A DNA stretch of 8,023 nt from Clostridiales bacterium (GTDB taxonomy: Bacteria; Bacillota; Clostridia; Oscillospirales; Acutalibacteraceae), in the NCBI GenBank assembly GCA_012511005.1, contig JAAZGX010000154.1, positions 1-8,023 of the forward strand, given 5' to 3'. Under the pieces are notes generated by a model that saw nothing but the letters and a program-made list of their open reading frames with translations, was not told where the DNA came from and searched no databases. Below are positions 6,431-8,023 of this stretch, piece by piece (position 1 is the stretch's first letter; each line of letters starts with the position of its first letter). The position numbers and the translations under genes were made by a program.

Positions 6431-7505
6431 TTTTTTTGCTCCTTTCAAGTTTTTTGTTTCCTATTAAGACGGCGCTTGGCAGAAATGCGACTACAAAGAT
6501 ATATATGATTATTAAATTGTACTGCTCTGTTAAAATTAAAAATCTATTAATCTTTTGTGATACGAATGTTGTAAATGCAAAAATAATAACTGCGACTACC
6601 GCGGTTACTACGCGTTTATTTGCTTTTGGAAATATTGCAGAAAATGTGTCCGTGCATGTAAAGATAATAAATGATAATCTTAAAACTATTCCAAATGTCC
6701 AATTTGCCGTTTCAAGCGCGTCAAGCCTTTTAAATACCCCTATATCGCCTATTGATGATATTGAAAACGAAGGAAACATTTGAGTATTGGCAAAGTTTCC
6801 AAGAGTAGCTACCACTATCGCACTCTCTAAAAAAATAAATAAAAATACTAACCCGCACCATATATAAAAATGTTTTGTTATATCGCCTTTTATTCGAGAG
6901 CTTAATAAAGGAATAAGACAAATATCAAAAGTATAAGATGCCGATGCGAAGCTGTCCTTAACAAAAGTACCCGCACCGTCTAAAAAAAACGGGGTTAAAT
7001 TTATGAAATCTATTTCTTTTGCAGATACACTAAGAATAGCAAGACTTACAACAATAAATAATACAGCTAAAATACCGCTTGTACGACCTAATGTTCTAAG
7101 ACCTGTTAAAGAATTATAAGCACAAGCAATTATTAAAATTGCTATGAAAAATGTCATATCAATATCCGGAAACATAACAGAGTTTGAATATAAATCAAAA
7201 CGCGAAACTGCCCTTACCGCAATATATAAATAAAAAAAGATATATATAAAAGCAATTAATTTTCCGTAAAACGGATTTATTTGTCCGGCAGCTTCTATAA
7301 TTCCTGTTCCCGCAAACTTTTTGGTATATATTAAAACAGGCATTGATACGATAAAAATGATTATAATCATTAGAAATGGCCTTAACAATAAATCGGAATC
7401 AAAGAAAACATTATCCTTCGTTACGATTATCATAACGGCGGCAAGCATTCTTACAACGAAGATATATGAAAATATACCTGCGGGTGAAATGAAGTTTTTA
7501 TTCAT
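6408..7505 (-). CDS. gerAB: GerAB-type spore germination permease-like protein
   Basis: The B subunit of a GerA-type germinant receptor, an integral inner-membrane protein related to the amino-acid/polyamine/organocation transporter superfamily; in Bacillus receptors this subunit binds or helps bind the germinant. Seen: 365 residues, the family's usual length, with about 10 hydrophobic segments at roughly 9-29, 40-61, 82-102, 118-136, 142-161, 183-203, 214-236, 270-291, 298-316 and 328-348, then a short basic tail. The ATG has AGAGG about 8 nt upstream, and it begins 5 nt after the gerAA stop. Its end overlaps gerAC. The identity rests on the topology, length and position between gerAA and gerAC. 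The germinant cannot be predicted. Confidence 0.92.
   Translation of the reverse strand: MNKNFISPAGIFSYIFVVRMLAAVMIIVTKDNVFFDSDLLLRPFLMIIIIFIVSMPVLIYTKKFAGTGIIEAAGQINPFYGKLIAFIYIFFYLYIAVRAVSRFDLYSNSVMFPDIDMTFFIAILIIACAYNSLTGLRTLGRTSGILAVLFIVVSLAILSVSAKEIDFINLTPFFLDGAGTFVKDSFASASYTFDICLIPLLSSRIKGDITKHFYIWCGLVFLFIFLESAIVVATLGNFANTQMFPSFSISSIGDIGVFKRLDALETANWTFGIVLRLSFIIFTCTDTFSAIFPKANKRVVTAVVAVIIFAFTTFVSQKINRFLILTEQYNLIIIYIFVVAFLPSAVLIGNKKLERSKKSEKSNAV
6439..6445 (-). promoter_or_regulatory. Ribosome binding site deciding the gerAC start
   Basis: AAAGGAG on the - strand, 8 nt before the GTG at 6430 and inside the last codons of gerAB. It immediately follows the TTG at 6448, which rules that codon out as the start it serves. 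Confidence 0.8.
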
Positions 7506-7510
7506 ATTTA

Positions 7511-8023
7511 CTACCTCTTATTGTTTTTCTTCTGTTTTCCGACATTAAACAAATATTTAGAATTAAGTGCCCTCGGAGTTCTTAAAAAAGTATCTCTAAA
7601 CAAAGTCCGATTATACGGTACGAGCGGCGCTAAATACGCACTGCCGTACTGGTCTAATGAACACATATTAATTATTAATACGCCTATTCCAATAACAATT
7701 CCGTAAAGCCCTGTTGTGCCTCCTATAATAATAAAAATAAATCTTAAAAGTGATACGGGCTGATAAAGACTTGATACCATAAATGAGCTAATAGCCGTTA
7801 TAGCTACAATAATAAGCATTGGAGCGCCTATTAGCCCGCCCGTTACTGCCGCGTCTCCTATTACAATGGCGCCTACTAAGCTTACCGCCTGACCAACACT
7901 TTTCGGCATTCTTAAACCTGCTTCTCTAACTACTTCGTATATAAAAATAATAACGAGTGCTTCAATCATCAGCGGAAACATTGTGTTACTCTCAGACATT
8001 ACGATACTATAAAGCATATAATC
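7511..8023 (-). CDS. gerAA: GerAA-type spore germination protein, C-terminal part (N-terminus off the window)
   Basis: The A subunit of a GerA-type germinant receptor (family GerA/SpoVAF), usually about 500 residues; the last 170 are visible. The frame stays open to the window edge, so the Met at 8017 is probably internal. Seen: the family signature running from EALVIIFIYEVVREAGLRMP through VGQAVSLVGAIVIGDAAV, three or four membrane segments, and a hydrophilic basic tail ending in KQKKNNKR. The large N-terminal soluble domain lies beyond the window. It is the first of the three ger genes seen and ends 5 nt before gerAB. SpoVAF also belongs to this family, but the gerAB and gerAC neighbours point to a receptor subunit. 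Confidence 0.95.
   Translation of the reverse strand, partial: DYMLYSIVMSESNTMFPLMIEALVIIFIYEVVREAGLRMPKSVGQAVSLVGAIVIGDAAVTGGLIGAPMLIIVAITAISSFMVSSLYQPVSLLRFIFIIIGGTTGLYGIVIGIGVLIINMCSLDQYGSAYLAPLVPYNRTLFRDTFLRTPRALNSKYLFNVGKQKKNNKR

Noticed and set aside
6418..6783. A 121-codon + strand frame opposite gerAB and the start of gerAC
   Set aside because: It lies antisense to well-supported membrane and lipoprotein genes and resembles no known protein, so it is a shadow frame.

Overview
The window suggests an AT-rich, endospore-forming Gram-positive bacterium, most likely of the Clostridia. The main evidence is a gerA-type germinant-receptor operon on the right, a gene set restricted to spore-forming Firmicutes. 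Purine-rich GGAG/AGAGG ribosome binding sites and TTG/GTG starts fit this. No RNA gene, insertion sequence, phage gene or CRISPR array was seen.

Layout. Left, + strand (1-3529): the 3' part of a long gene for a GH38-type alpha-mannosidase-like protein (its catalytic N-terminus lies off the window), overlapped by a TTG-started CE15-like serine esterase. A long hairpin at 3526-3567 ends this unit and faces a convergent unit. Centre, - strand (3580-5203): a ROK-family sugar kinase followed by an overlapping GmhA-like SIS-domain sugar-phosphate isomerase. A candidate promoter with a palindrome lies in the 66-nt gap upstream. Right, - strand (5270-8023): gerAA (cut by the window edge), gerAB and gerAC in the canonical order, tightly packed or overlapping.

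How they fit together. The mannosidase-like protein and esterase look translationally coupled and neither visible part has an export signal, although the mannosidase N-terminus is not seen. The kinase and isomerase are also coupled. A plausible but unproven reading is a small intracellular glycan-use locus: glycoside and ester bonds are cleaved, the sugar is phosphorylated by the ROK kinase, and the sugar phosphate is isomerised by the SIS protein. The Ger operon is a separate function: an inner-membrane receptor that senses germinants in the spore (GerAA and GerAB are membrane subunits, GerAC is a lipoprotein).

I see no wholly new system. The best leads are the unusual architecture of the GH38-like protein, the shifted catalytic acid and apparent cytosolic location of the CE15-like enzyme, a ROK kinase without the usual zinc-binding cysteines, and the palindrome in the kinase promoter. 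Three start codons are also worth correcting in an automated annotation.
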